A DNA stretch of 64,000 nt from Atopobiaceae bacterium (GTDB lineage Bacteria; Actinomycetota; Coriobacteriia; Coriobacteriales; Atopobiaceae), in contig JALCUE010000003.1 of the NCBI GenBank assembly GCA_022655215.1, forward strand, positions 1 through 64,000, in the 5' to 3' direction. A program made the translations under genes and the position numbers. A model generated the notes under the pieces. It was not told the origin of the DNA. It ran no database searches and worked only from the letters and a program-made list of their open reading frames with translations. This document shows, one piece after another, positions 56,494-64,000 of this stretch (positions within the stretch are counted from its first letter, which is position 1; every line of letters begins with the position of its first letter).

Positions 56494-56814
56494 GTGGAGG
56501 AGCATGGCTACTCCGATTGGGGCTCCCCTGGCGAGCTGCACCTCGCCCTCATCCCCCCAGTCCACGTCATGCTTCCCAGGTGGCTCGGCCGTCTTGCGAG
56601 GTGTGGCTGGACGTCGCGGAGGGGCGATGCGGACCCCCTGTTCGTGGTGGGTCATCGCGGGAGGCACGACATCGCGGTGGACGAGCACTGGAGCGACGTC
56701 CTCGAGGAGGACATGGAGGCCGACTACTACCGGAAATTCAAAATCGAGCTCAAGGGCGGTTTCTACGAATACGTGAAGTTACAGCGGCTGAGAGGCGAAA
56801 TAGCCTGGCTCTGA
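56494..56814 (+). CDS. Short hypothetical ORF in a degraded-looking stretch
   Basis: A GTG-started frame of 106 residues with CAGGAGA just upstream. Its second half ('HWSDVLEEDMEADYYRKF', 'LKGGFYEYVKLQRLRGEI') looks like real protein, while the middle (RLARCGWTSRRGDA) does not. It may be the end of a larger decayed gene. The 56260-57051 interval holds no other feature I can support. Confidence 0.3.
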   Translation: MEEHGYSDWGSPGELHLALIPPVHVMLPRWLGRLARCGWTSRRGDADPLFVVGHRGRHDIAVDEHWSDVLEEDMEADYYRKFKIELKGGFYEYVKLQRLRGEIAWL

Positions 56815-57051
56815 ATCGGGGAAGGACCCACGCGATCAATTTGACTGCGGAGTATCCCTTCTCCTTGCCCTCCTCGAGCCCCAGAAATTCATGCTCTTCT
56901 TCGTGCGCTGCTCGACCTTTCGGGCACCTCGGGAACGGACGATAAGACGCCTGCGTAAGTCCAATCTGGACCACCTATGGTCTCAGGGCCGTTATCCTGG
57001 GTGATAGCCCTGCCGCAAGCAGGAAGTCGGTTTTTCGTGAGGGGAGCTCCG

Positions 57052-57822
57052 ATGGCACGGAATGCTGATTGGTCCTGGGACGAGACCTACATGGCCTTCG
57101 TCCTCTACCAGATGCTCGCGCCCAAGGACCAGGACGGTAGGAACGGGGACGTCAAGGCGCTCGCTGCCGCGATAGGCCGCACCCCTGATGCCGTCGCGAA
57201 GAAGATCGCCAACATCGCCGCCCATGACGAGCAGAGAATCGCTTTGGGAAAGAAAGGCCTCACTCACGGGAGCAAGAAGGACGCCGAGATCTGGGAGCGG
57301 TACAAGGTCGAGGGAGACGCTCTCATGGACAAGGCGATCGACCTTCTCGATGCGACGGTGAAGCTCGATCCGATGTCCGGAGACGAGCTCAGCTACTTCG
57401 CGGCTCAGCTCCCGGAGGGGAAGGATCGACTCGTCATAGCCCGTACTCGAGTCAACCAACAGTACTTCCGAAACACTCTCTTGGAGAACTACGAGCATAG
57501 ATGCTGCGTCACTGGTCTCAAGGTTGATCAGCTTCTGGTGGCGAGCCATATCAAGCCATGGAGCGACGCCGACCCCGCATCGGAGCGACTTGCCGCGGAC
57601 AACGGCCTTCTGCTCAATGCCTTCCATGACAAGGCATTCGACAGGGGTCTGATGACCATCGACGATGACTGCAGGATCTTCATCTCACGCAAGGTCAAGA
57701 AGGACGAGGTCACCAGCAGGTGGCTCTTCGACTATGAGGGCAGGACCATCCAGATGCCTCGCCGCTGCCGACCGCGTCGTGAGTTCATCGAGTATCACAA
57801 CGACGTGGTGTTCCAGGGGTAG
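57052..57822 (+). CDS. HNH endonuclease (restriction-type)
   Basis: 256 residues. The N-terminal part ('WSWDETYMAFVLYQML', 'AAAIGRTPDAVAKKIANIA') is the helical domain commonly found before this HNH type. The C-terminal HNH_2 domain has 'CCVTGLKVDQLLVASHIKPW' and 'DNGLLLNAFHDKAFDRGLM', giving the His-Asn-His set. Such proteins are often solitary modification-dependent restriction enzymes or defence nucleases. No methyltransferase lies next to it. ATG 57052 follows GAGGGGAGC; codons before it in frame (from 56977) are not conserved. Confidence 0.85.
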   Translation: MARNADWSWDETYMAFVLYQMLAPKDQDGRNGDVKALAAAIGRTPDAVAKKIANIAAHDEQRIALGKKGLTHGSKKDAEIWERYKVEGDALMDKAIDLLDATVKLDPMSGDELSYFAAQLPEGKDRLVIARTRVNQQYFRNTLLENYEHRCCVTGLKVDQLLVASHIKPWSDADPASERLAADNGLLLNAFHDKAFDRGLMTIDDDCRIFISRKVKKDEVTSRWLFDYEGRTIQMPRRCRPRREFIEYHNDVVFQG

Positions 57823-57936
57823 GTCCCGCCTGACACGTCTGCCTTCCCGTTCTGGAGTTGACATGCTGTTCCGAGGCCGTCCTGCTGCGTATACAATGGT
57901 GCTTCCAGGTCAAAGGCAAGGGAGGCGGGAGCGCTC

Positions 57937-58566
57937 GTGAAGGCAGTCAGGAAGGTCCTTCTCGGAATCGTGGCCATCGCGCTCATCGCCACTGCCTCCA
58001 TCCTCGCCTATCAGGCATACCAACGCTTCGTCCTTTCCCACCCGAACGGGAGGACCGACATCGACCTCTCGGTCCTCAAGGAGTCCATGGAGAGCAACAA
58101 CGAACTCTCGACGGAGAAGTACCTCTACACCGACTCCGTCTCGGTCACCGACCAAAACACGCTCGGCATCATAGGTCGGGACGACATCGTGCTCCCGTTC
58201 ACTGATGCCACGTACGTCCTCCAGTTCGATGGGGTCATCAAGGCGGGTTATGACCTCAACGACGCGAATGTGTACCTCGAGGGAGATGACACCGTGGTCG
58301 TCGAGCTCCCCGCCGCGAAGGTCCTCTCCCACGAGACCGGGGACGTCGAGGTCATATACGAGCAGGAGAACATAATGAACCCCCTCCATGCCGGCCAGGA
58401 GTCGAGCTGGATCGATGGCCAGAAGTCCGCAATGGAGGCGAGGGCGGAATCCCTCGGCCTCTATGACGATGCCAACGAGAACGCCAAGGCGACCTTCGAG
58501 AGCATGTTCTCGTCCGCGCTGCCCGAAGGCGTCAATCTGGACGTTCGGTTCTCCGACGATGCATAA
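57937..58566 (+). CDS. DUF4230 membrane-anchored protein
   Basis: 209 residues. One N-terminal membrane helix (~7-28, 'VLLGIVAIALIATASILAYQ') leads to an extracytoplasmic DUF4230 domain ('ELSTEKYLYTDSVSV', 'VLQFDGVIKAGYDL', 'VVVELPAAKVLSHE', 'AMEARAESLGLYDDANENAK'). The function of the family is unknown; members are envelope proteins. GTG 57937 follows GGGAGGCGGGAG. TATACAAT at 57890-57897 could be the -10. A 37-residue membrane peptide follows 11 bases after its stop. Confidence 0.82.
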   Translation: MKAVRKVLLGIVAIALIATASILAYQAYQRFVLSHPNGRTDIDLSVLKESMESNNELSTEKYLYTDSVSVTDQNTLGIIGRDDIVLPFTDATYVLQFDGVIKAGYDLNDANVYLEGDDTVVVELPAAKVLSHETGDVEVIYEQENIMNPLHAGQESSWIDGQKSAMEARAESLGLYDDANENAKATFESMFSSALPEGVNLDVRFSDDA

Positions 58567-58577
58567 GGGGTCTGGTC

Positions 58578-58691
58578 ATGAAGTCTAGCGGCAATGGCAA
58601 GGGCAAGTCAGGGATCGTCAAGACCGTGATCGTCGTGGTTGTCGTGGTCGTGATCGCCTACGTACTGGTGAACCGTCTGTTCCTGTCGTAG
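58578..58691 (+). CDS. 37-residue membrane peptide
   Basis: ATG 58578 to TAG 58689-58691. A basic, Gly/Ser/Lys-rich start (MKSSGNGKGKSG) is followed by a membrane helix with seven consecutive valines (V19-V25) and a short tail (VNRLFLS). AGGGG lies eight bases upstream. Close spacing to the DUF4230 gene implies co-expression. Unrecognised; it could be a small regulatory or structural membrane protein. Confidence 0.6.
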   Translation: MKSSGNGKGKSGIVKTVIVVVVVVVIAYVLVNRLFLS

Positions 58692-58798
58692 GTCCCTCGG
58701 TCACACCTCCCCGTCACAAGACCTTTTCGGACGGCGGTATCGTCGTGTGGGCGGCACCATCCATACCCTTGGCAAACGCTTGCTTGACACCTCTTCAT

Positions 58799-58876
58799 GG
58801 TGACTTCAGCCTTATATCAGGCGGACATCATATAGGCTCCTTTCCCATGCCCGTCGGTCTCTCATCTGAAGTCACC
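58799..58876 (+). promoter_or_regulatory. Structured leader with 11-bp perfect inverted repeat before the S8 protease gene
   Basis: GGTGACTTCAG (58799-58809) and CTGAAGTCACC (58866-58876) are exact complements 56 bases apart. Inside, CCTTATAT (58810-58817) and ATATAGG (58830-58836) form a second, imperfect dyad. The closing stem ends four bases before the ribosome-binding site GGAAGGG (58881-58887). TTGACA at 58784-58789 may be a -35. Confidence 0.6.
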
Positions 58877-58892
58877 CGGCGGAAGGGTCCCC

Positions 58893-61800
58893 ATGCGCGC
58901 ATCGACCAGGCTCACATCGAAGAGGGCACTCGTCGCGTTCGTGTCCCTCGCCCTCCTTCTCGGCATGGTCTCGTTCCCTGTCGGGACCATCTCCGGCACC
59001 GCCATCGCCGACGACCTGTCTTCGACCGACGAGGGTCAGCAGATCTCCGACCTGCTGGCTGCGGGGGACTACGAGCAGAACCAGGTGGTGGCGGCCGTCT
59101 ATGGCAGCGCCGACGATGCCACGGGCTGGCTCGGGACGGATGGCTGCACCACCGAGACTCTCCTCGAGACGACCAGCGACGTCTATGCCTCCGCGACGGA
59201 TGAGTCGATCACGAATGCCGGCGTCGACGCCTCGGTGGGGGAGGGCGACGCGGTGACGGTCCTTCTCGTCCGGGATCCCTCCAAGAGCACCGAGGACCTC
59301 CTCCGCTCCCTGTGGAACGACACCCATGTCCTGTCCGTGGAGCCCAACTACGTCACGCAGGTATCCACTCCCACGGATGCCGAGCAGACCGCCGAGGTCC
59401 AGGGGGCCACGGAGGCCATGGCGCGGTCCGCAGCCTCCGGGATCGCGTCCTCCGGCGACGCGACCGCGATCTCGTCCTCGTCGTCCTCTCTCGTCTCCAC
59501 GCTCGCCTCGTCCTCGGATGTCGGCCTTTCCGTGGCCAGCGGGTCCTCCTCCGAGATCGCCGACCTCACCGGCTATCAGTGGGGTCTGAACAATGACGGA
59601 TCCACATTCCACGATGGCAGGACCTACGTGGGGTTCGACATCAACTCACCTGGCTGGAACACGGAGGAGGATAACGCCTGCGGCGTGGTGGCCGTCATGG
59701 ACACCGGCATCGACGTCACCAATCCCGACCTCGAGGATGTGGTCATGAAGGGCATGGACGCGTACAACCCCGCAGGTGGCGAGAACGGCATCAACATAAC
59801 CGGTGACGGAGCCGTGACCGATATAACCGACACGCTCGGCCACGGTACCTTCGTCTCCGGCATCATCGCGGCGAAGTGGAACGGATTCGGCACGAGCGGC
59901 GTCGCGAACGGCGTGAGGTTGGTGGGCGTCAAGGCGGCAAACTCGACGGGCGAGGTGTCCATAGCCGACATGGCGAAGGGATACGAGTATCTGTCCGTGG
60001 CGATGGACAACGGTCTCAACCTGGTCGCGGTCAACAACTCCTGGGGCGACCGTGAGATGCCCAAGATGCTCTCGATCGTCGTCACGAAGCTTGGCGAGAA
60101 GGGCGTCGTGTCCGTCTTCTCCTCGGGAAACCTGGGGATCGACAGCGACTACAACTCCACCTCTCCCTCCGTCCTGAAGGACAATCCCTACGCCATCGTG
60201 GTGGATGGGTCGAACAAGAACGGTGAGAACGTCTACAACTACGGAGTCTCGACCACGGACGTCGTCGCCCCGGGCGTCAACATCCTCACGACGGCATCGT
60301 CGACCGCTGGCGGGGCGGACTATCTGGCGGAGGCCGACAAGAGCCCCTTGGCAAGCGACCACTTCGACGACACGGCCACGGATACCGTCAGAGCCTATAA
60401 GGTCTGTGACGAGCAGACGCTTGCCGTGAATGCCGCGGACCGGGTGGGGTCCACCGATACCGCATACTATTACGAGAGCGGGAACTCGTTGGGCATCGGT
60501 CACGGCGATCTCGCGACGTTTGACGACGGGTCCCAGGGAACGTACCTCAAGATCCCCGTCACGAGTGAGCCGAGCTCCTTCCTCTTCGATTACAAACTCG
60601 AGCAGCACTATCTCTCATCGCCGGAGTTCTCCAGCGGTGGCGAACTGGACTACATCGCCGTCGAGAACGATGAGAACGAGGTCGCGTGGATGGTACTTCC
60701 CTGTTCCACCTTTGGCGGAGCGGGCGAGCGGTGGAGCAGCCGGTCATCGAGTACGGAGACGCTCCTGGACTCCGGATGGAAAGTCGTCTATGACTCAAAT
60801 GGTTGTGCGACGGTACGGGTCGAGGTGATGGCCAACGACTCGTCGGGCGCCTCGAATCTGAAGGGCATCTCCATAGACTGCCTTGCGGTAGGCACCAAGA
60901 CCACGCCCTATATGTACGGGGGCGGTACGTCGGCGGCGGCCCCCATGGTCACGGGAGCGGTGGCCGTGGCGGCGAAGGCCCAGGGAATCACGGAGCAGCC
61001 CGAAGCCTCGGAGCGCGGTCGTCTCGCCCGCGAGCGCGTGGAGTGGATCAAGTCGCATGTGAATCAATACGACGGTCAGTTCCTGGGCATATGCTCGACA
61101 GGTGGGCAGATAGACCTGTCCGTGGGTGGGTCTCCCGCATCGTCGACGCTGCCTGTCATGTCAACGGCATACGTGACGCAAGGCTCCGATTCGACCTGCG
61201 TCACGATCGAGGGAAGCAACTTCGGCGACACGGCGGGCACGGTGACCATCGCGAAGCAGGATGCCTCCGTGGTCTCCTGGAGCGACGGCAGGATCGTCGT
61301 GCGGGTGCCGGATGGCCTGTGCGCCGGAGTGCTGGCAGTCTCCGTGACCGCCAGAGGCAAGACGGTCACGGAGGGCTTCGCCCTCGAGATTCCGTCAGCG
61401 GGCAACGTCGCGCTCTTCGAGAAGGACATCACGCTGCCCAAGGCCATCTCGGAGACAAGCATGGACAATCCCCTGGTCGGCATCGACGATCGGCTCTTCG
61501 TGTTTCCCCAAGACCAGTACAAGGCGGCCTATCAGTACACGGACACGGAAACATCCTATGAATACGGCACCTTCAAGACCCTTTGGCGATACGACGCGGA
61601 CAGCGATGCGTGGACGCCTTGTGCGGACCTGCCCCAACAGCTGAACACGCTTTCCGCGACGGCATGGGATGGGTCGATCGTCGTCTGCGGGACCATCATC
61701 GACTGGGATGCGAAGACGCTGGAATCGGTCCTTTACGTCTACGATCCGACAGCTGACGCATGGCAGGTCAAAGATGCCTCCGCCGTGCCCTATGCGGCAT

Positions 61801-62546
61801 CGATCGTCGATGCGGACGGACGGCTCGTCCTCGTCGGCGGAAGTTCGGGGATGGACGAGCGGCAACAGCTGGTCGCCTTGACACAGGACAACATCGCGAC
61901 GCTCGATGTGTCCACCGGTGCCGTCGTGCCCGTCGGCACCCTTGCCAACACCTGCCTTGTGCCGCAGGTGACGGCAGTCGGCTCCACCATATACGTGGCG
62001 CAGGACCAGGCGTTCTCGAGAGGTATGACCGTCACCAGGTCCGGCATGCAGGCTCTGACGGAAGAGGGGGGTGCCTACGTCGCGTCCGACATCAGCGATG
62101 CGCTCCCCAGGGTGAACAGCACGAAGAGCGACGGCATCCACGGTCGTTACGGCCTGACCTCGACGTCCTATGAGGTCATCATCAGTGGCGCGTTGGCCTA
62201 TGCCGATGACACGGAGACGTCGTTCCTCGATGCGGACACCTTCGTGTCGTCATCCACCGGCTCGACCTTCACCGTCTTCGGCAAGCGTGCGGCCCGAGGT
62301 CCCTTGCACTATGCGCGATCGGCTGTCACGGGAGGCTGGCTCTACACGATGGGCTCGTCCATCTACGACGACGACATCCTGGTCCTGCGCGCGACTCGCC
62401 TGGAGAGCCCCAGCCCCACGCCGGAGCCTGAGCCGGAACCCGAGCCCGTGAGTGACACCACGGATGGCACCGGTGCGGAGACCCTGCCCGCCACGGGCGA
62501 CCAATCGTTGTGGTCGCAGCTCGTTGACCTGTTGATCGGTGCATGA
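58893..62546 (+). CDS. Large exported S8 (subtilisin-like) protease with IPT and kelch-like domains
   Basis: 1217 residues. Signal peptide (~1-39), an inhibitor-like prodomain, a Ser/Ala linker, then the S8 domain with the triad Asp270 (VAVMDTGIDV), His317 (LGHGTFVSGI) and Ser680 (GGGTSAAAPMVTGA). The oxyanion Asn is probably in 'FSSGN'. About 200 residues between His and Ser form an inserted domain. An IPT/TIG domain (~755-830) and kelch-like blades (~860-1165) follow, then a Pro/Glu repeat (PTPEPEPEPEP) and LPATG at 1198-1202. Only 15 residues follow, with no long hydrophobic helix or basic tail, so the sorting signal is incomplete. ATG 58893 has GGAAGGG five bases upstream. Confidence 0.9.
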   Translation: MRASTRLTSKRALVAFVSLALLLGMVSFPVGTISGTAIADDLSSTDEGQQISDLLAAGDYEQNQVVAAVYGSADDATGWLGTDGCTTETLLETTSDVYASATDESITNAGVDASVGEGDAVTVLLVRDPSKSTEDLLRSLWNDTHVLSVEPNYVTQVSTPTDAEQTAEVQGATEAMARSAASGIASSGDATAISSSSSSLVSTLASSSDVGLSVASGSSSEIADLTGYQWGLNNDGSTFHDGRTYVGFDINSPGWNTEEDNACGVVAVMDTGIDVTNPDLEDVVMKGMDAYNPAGGENGINITGDGAVTDITDTLGHGTFVSGIIAAKWNGFGTSGVANGVRLVGVKAANSTGEVSIADMAKGYEYLSVAMDNGLNLVAVNNSWGDREMPKMLSIVVTKLGEKGVVSVFSSGNLGIDSDYNSTSPSVLKDNPYAIVVDGSNKNGENVYNYGVSTTDVVAPGVNILTTASSTAGGADYLAEADKSPLASDHFDDTATDTVRAYKVCDEQTLAVNAADRVGSTDTAYYYESGNSLGIGHGDLATFDDGSQGTYLKIPVTSEPSSFLFDYKLEQHYLSSPEFSSGGELDYIAVENDENEVAWMVLPCSTFGGAGERWSSRSSSTETLLDSGWKVVYDSNGCATVRVEVMANDSSGASNLKGISIDCLAVGTKTTPYMYGGGTSAAAPMVTGAVAVAAKAQGITEQPEASERGRLARERVEWIKSHVNQYDGQFLGICSTGGQIDLSVGGSPASSTLPVMSTAYVTQGSDSTCVTIEGSNFGDTAGTVTIAKQDASVVSWSDGRIVVRVPDGLCAGVLAVSVTARGKTVTEGFALEIPSAGNVALFEKDITLPKAISETSMDNPLVGIDDRLFVFPQDQYKAAYQYTDTETSYEYGTFKTLWRYDADSDAWTPCADLPQQLNTLSATAWDGSIVVCGTIIDWDAKTLESVLYVYDPTADAWQVKDASAVPYAASIVDADGRLVLVGGSSGMDERQQLVALTQDNIATLDVSTGAVVPVGTLANTCLVPQVTAVGSTIYVAQDQAFSRGMTVTRSGMQALTEEGGAYVASDISDALPRVNSTKSDGIHGRYGLTSTSYEVIISGALAYADDTETSFLDADTFVSSSTGSTFTVFGKRAARGPLHYARSAVTGGWLYTMGSSIYDDDILVLRATRLESPSPTPEPEPEPEPVSDTTDGTGAETLPATGDQSLWSQLVDLLIGA

Positions 62547-62561
62547 AGCGAAGGAGAGCCA

Positions 62562-63761
62562 ATGCTTTGGAACGCACACGCCACGGCCGATAGGATCGTC
62601 GTCATCAGCGACCTGCACCTCGGTGTGGACGATCGCTTCTCGCAGGATGTCGCGAACCGCGGCCTTCTCGTCGAGTTCATCGAAAGGCTCGTCGAGGTGG
62701 GAGACGTCAGGGAGCTGGTGGTCGCAGGCGACCTTCTCGACGAGTGGATCGTGCCCCTGTCCTATCCCGCCCACCATGGCTCGGACGGTTTCTACGAGCG
62801 GTGCTGCGCCAACAACCACGTGGTGTTCGAGGCCTTCGCTGCGGCGATGGAGGCCGGCATCAAGGTGGTGTACGTGCCGGGCAACCATGACATGCTGCTT
62901 GCCTCGGACGTGCTCGCACAGGCGGCACCGGGGATCGTCCAGGCGAGGGACGCACGTGGCATGGGGACGTACGTCACGGGTGACCGCCATGAGGTGGCGA
63001 TCGAGCATGGCCACCGCTATGACGTGTACTCCGCGCCGGACCCGGTCTCCAACGCGGAGCTCGCCGGCAACGACGACACGCTCCTGCCCCCCGGCTACTT
63101 CTACGCGCGTCTCGGCACCGAATGGGTGGCGGAGGGCCAGCCGGGAAACGTGGTCGACTACCCGAGGGACGTGGCCGAGCCCGACGCCTCCGACACGGAC
63201 CAGCTCGGCGCCTATCTGCACTACAAGATGATGACGGGGTCACTCCTCACCCAGTACACGCCCAACGTCGGGTTCGACGAGGACGTCTTCGAGATGCACA
63301 TCGGCGGCCTCGAGGGCTCCTTCTCGGAGTACGACCTCTGTCCCAGGACGATGGACGACGGCACGATCAGCGCACCCACCCTGTACCGCGACTTCCAGCG
63401 CACGTGGGACGAGCGTCAGAGGGTGAATCACGTCAGGGTGGGGACGCCGTTCATCGAGGCGGCCAAGGGAACCTCCCAAGCCCCCTACTTCCGCGACCAG
63501 GCGAGAAGGCAGTACCTCGACGACGAGCAGGGAGGCATCGAGGTCGTGGCGTTCGGGCACACGCACATCCCCGACTTCCACGACTTCGGCGATGGTCGCC
63601 TCTACGTGAACAGCGGTACGTGGATAGACCACAACCTGGACGCTGGCTCGACGCGGACCTTCGCGGTCATCACGACGGGAGCCGCCGACACGGCGGAGCT
63701 GTTCAGCTACGTGCCAGGAGGCTCCGCCGTCGACATCACTGCCAGGAGCATGGACGCGTAG
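62562..63761 (+). CDS. Calcineurin-like metallophosphoesterase
   Basis: A 399-residue cytoplasmic phosphoesterase with all metal motifs: VISDLHLGV, VAGDLLDEW, 'VPGNHDMLL', 'IEHGHRYD' and 'VAFGHTHIPDF'. The order and the 'GHTHIPDF...LYVNSGTW' end resemble LpxH/UDP-diacylglucosamine hydrolase-like and related proteins of unknown substrate. ATG 62562 follows GAAGGAGAG. It starts 15 bases after the S8 protease stop and shares its transcript. Confidence 0.88.
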   Translation: MLWNAHATADRIVVISDLHLGVDDRFSQDVANRGLLVEFIERLVEVGDVRELVVAGDLLDEWIVPLSYPAHHGSDGFYERCCANNHVVFEAFAAAMEAGIKVVYVPGNHDMLLASDVLAQAAPGIVQARDARGMGTYVTGDRHEVAIEHGHRYDVYSAPDPVSNAELAGNDDTLLPPGYFYARLGTEWVAEGQPGNVVDYPRDVAEPDASDTDQLGAYLHYKMMTGSLLTQYTPNVGFDEDVFEMHIGGLEGSFSEYDLCPRTMDDGTISAPTLYRDFQRTWDERQRVNHVRVGTPFIEAAKGTSQAPYFRDQARRQYLDDEQGGIEVVAFGHTHIPDFHDFGDGRLYVNSGTWIDHNLDAGSTRTFAVITTGAADTAELFSYVPGGSAVDITARSMDA

Positions 63762-63811
63762 TCCGCCCCGCGGCGCGTCGCGTTCCGGTCGGATGCATTC
63801 GAGACAAGAAA

Positions 63812-63845
63812 AGAGGCCGGTCCCATCACTTCGGGACCGGCCTCT
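63812..63845. terminator. Bidirectional intrinsic terminator
   Basis: AGAGGCCGGTCCC (63812-63824) pairs perfectly with GGGACCGGCCTCT (63833-63845). On the minus strand TTTTCTTG follows and on the plus strand CCTTTG. It separates the convergent phosphoesterase and surface-protein genes. Confidence 0.9.
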
Positions 63846-63875
63846 CCTTTGCGGATCGGGGATGCCTGGTGCGCG

Positions 63876-64000
63876 CTACCTCGTCGTGCGGCGGACGAGA
63901 AGACCGCAGCCCAGAACGATGATCGATGCCATGCCGGCGAGGGCCGCGAGCGAGCCGTTCGCATCGGCGGTCGTGGGGAGGGCATCGGACGACGTCGGGC
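63876..64000 (-). CDS. C-terminal sorting signal of a surface protein (rest outside window)
   Basis: On the minus strand the last 41 codons end at TAG (63878-63876). They read '..ALPTTADANGSLAAL', then a hydrophobic stretch (GMASIIVLGCGLLV) and the basic end RRTTR. This is a complete sortase signal with LPTTA in place of LPxTG. The protein begins beyond the window, so its function is not visible. It is the second sortase-type tail with a helix and basic end here. Confidence 0.75.
   Translation of the reverse strand, partial: PTSSDALPTTADANGSLAALAGMASIIVLGCGLLVRRTTR

Noticed and set aside
56332-56688. Minus-strand frame of 118 residues ending in ADDMPEPLI
   Set aside because: Parts look protein-like, but there is no good start site, no family is recognised and it overlaps the equally doubtful plus-strand ORF; it is left out as undecidable.
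57858-57897. TTGACA ... TATACAAT as promoter of the DUF4230 gene
   Set aside because: The spacing between the two boxes is 26 or more bases, too long for one promoter; only the -10-like box is mentioned.

Overview
The window is GC-rich, densely coded DNA from the chromosome of a high-GC Gram-positive bacterium. My best placement is an Olsenella/Atopobium-like member of the Coriobacteriia. This is inferred from the high GC, the anaerobe-type redox genes (a flavin reductase-rubredoxin fusion and a separate small rubredoxin), the PTS plus GH4 sugar locus, the sortase-type surface proteins and the single-chain TsaB-RimI-TsaD protein. No 16S gene is present to confirm it.

Region by region: 1-6 kb holds the end of a probable transketolase gene, the division pair ftsE-ftsX behind a clear extended -10 promoter, rnr (RNase R), a TPR protein and smpB. 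5.8-10.2 kb is a redox block: a flavin reductase-rubredoxin fusion, a 46-residue rubredoxin, an Rrf2-type regulator with a repeated operator, an RclA/hypothiocyanite-reductase-like flavoprotein and a CcdA-TlpA thiol-redox fusion. At 10.3-10.7 kb the tmRNA gene ssrA lies on the minus strand, about 5 kb from smpB. 10.9-21.8 kb is housekeeping: a patatin-like lipase, rplM-rpsI, glmS, then a tight run of acpS, nnrD/E, alr, a family 4 uracil-DNA glycosylase, tsaE and the tsaB-rimI-tsaD triple fusion. 22.2-30.5 kb holds a polar amino-acid ABC transporter (Tat lipoprotein, permease, ATPase) followed by an M20 peptidase, an amidohydrolase and glutamine-dependent NAD synthetase. 30.5-35.2 kb holds groES-groEL under a CIRCE element, an iron-sulfur protein and ychF. 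35.3-39.7 kb is a phospho-alpha-glucoside locus: a GntR/UTRA repressor, two 18-bp palindromic operators, a PTS EIICB and a GH4 glucosidase. LytR-CpsA-Psr and guaA follow.

From about 43.5 kb to the end the region looks accessory. It contains a decayed AAA ATPase gene, a TetR-linked membrane hydrolase pair with a 28-bp palindrome, DUF3795 and GyrI-like proteins, a 1511-residue repeat-rich surface protein beside a 7TM sensor kinase/response regulator pair, an HNH nuclease, a DUF4230 protein, a 37-residue membrane peptide, a large S8 protease preceded by a long inverted repeat in its leader, a metallophosphoesterase, and the C-terminal sorting signal of another surface protein.

The most unusual points are the triple TsaB-RimI-TsaD fusion, the redox block with its operator repeats, the structured leader and clipped sorting signal of the S8 protease, and the matched operators in the sugar and TetR loci.
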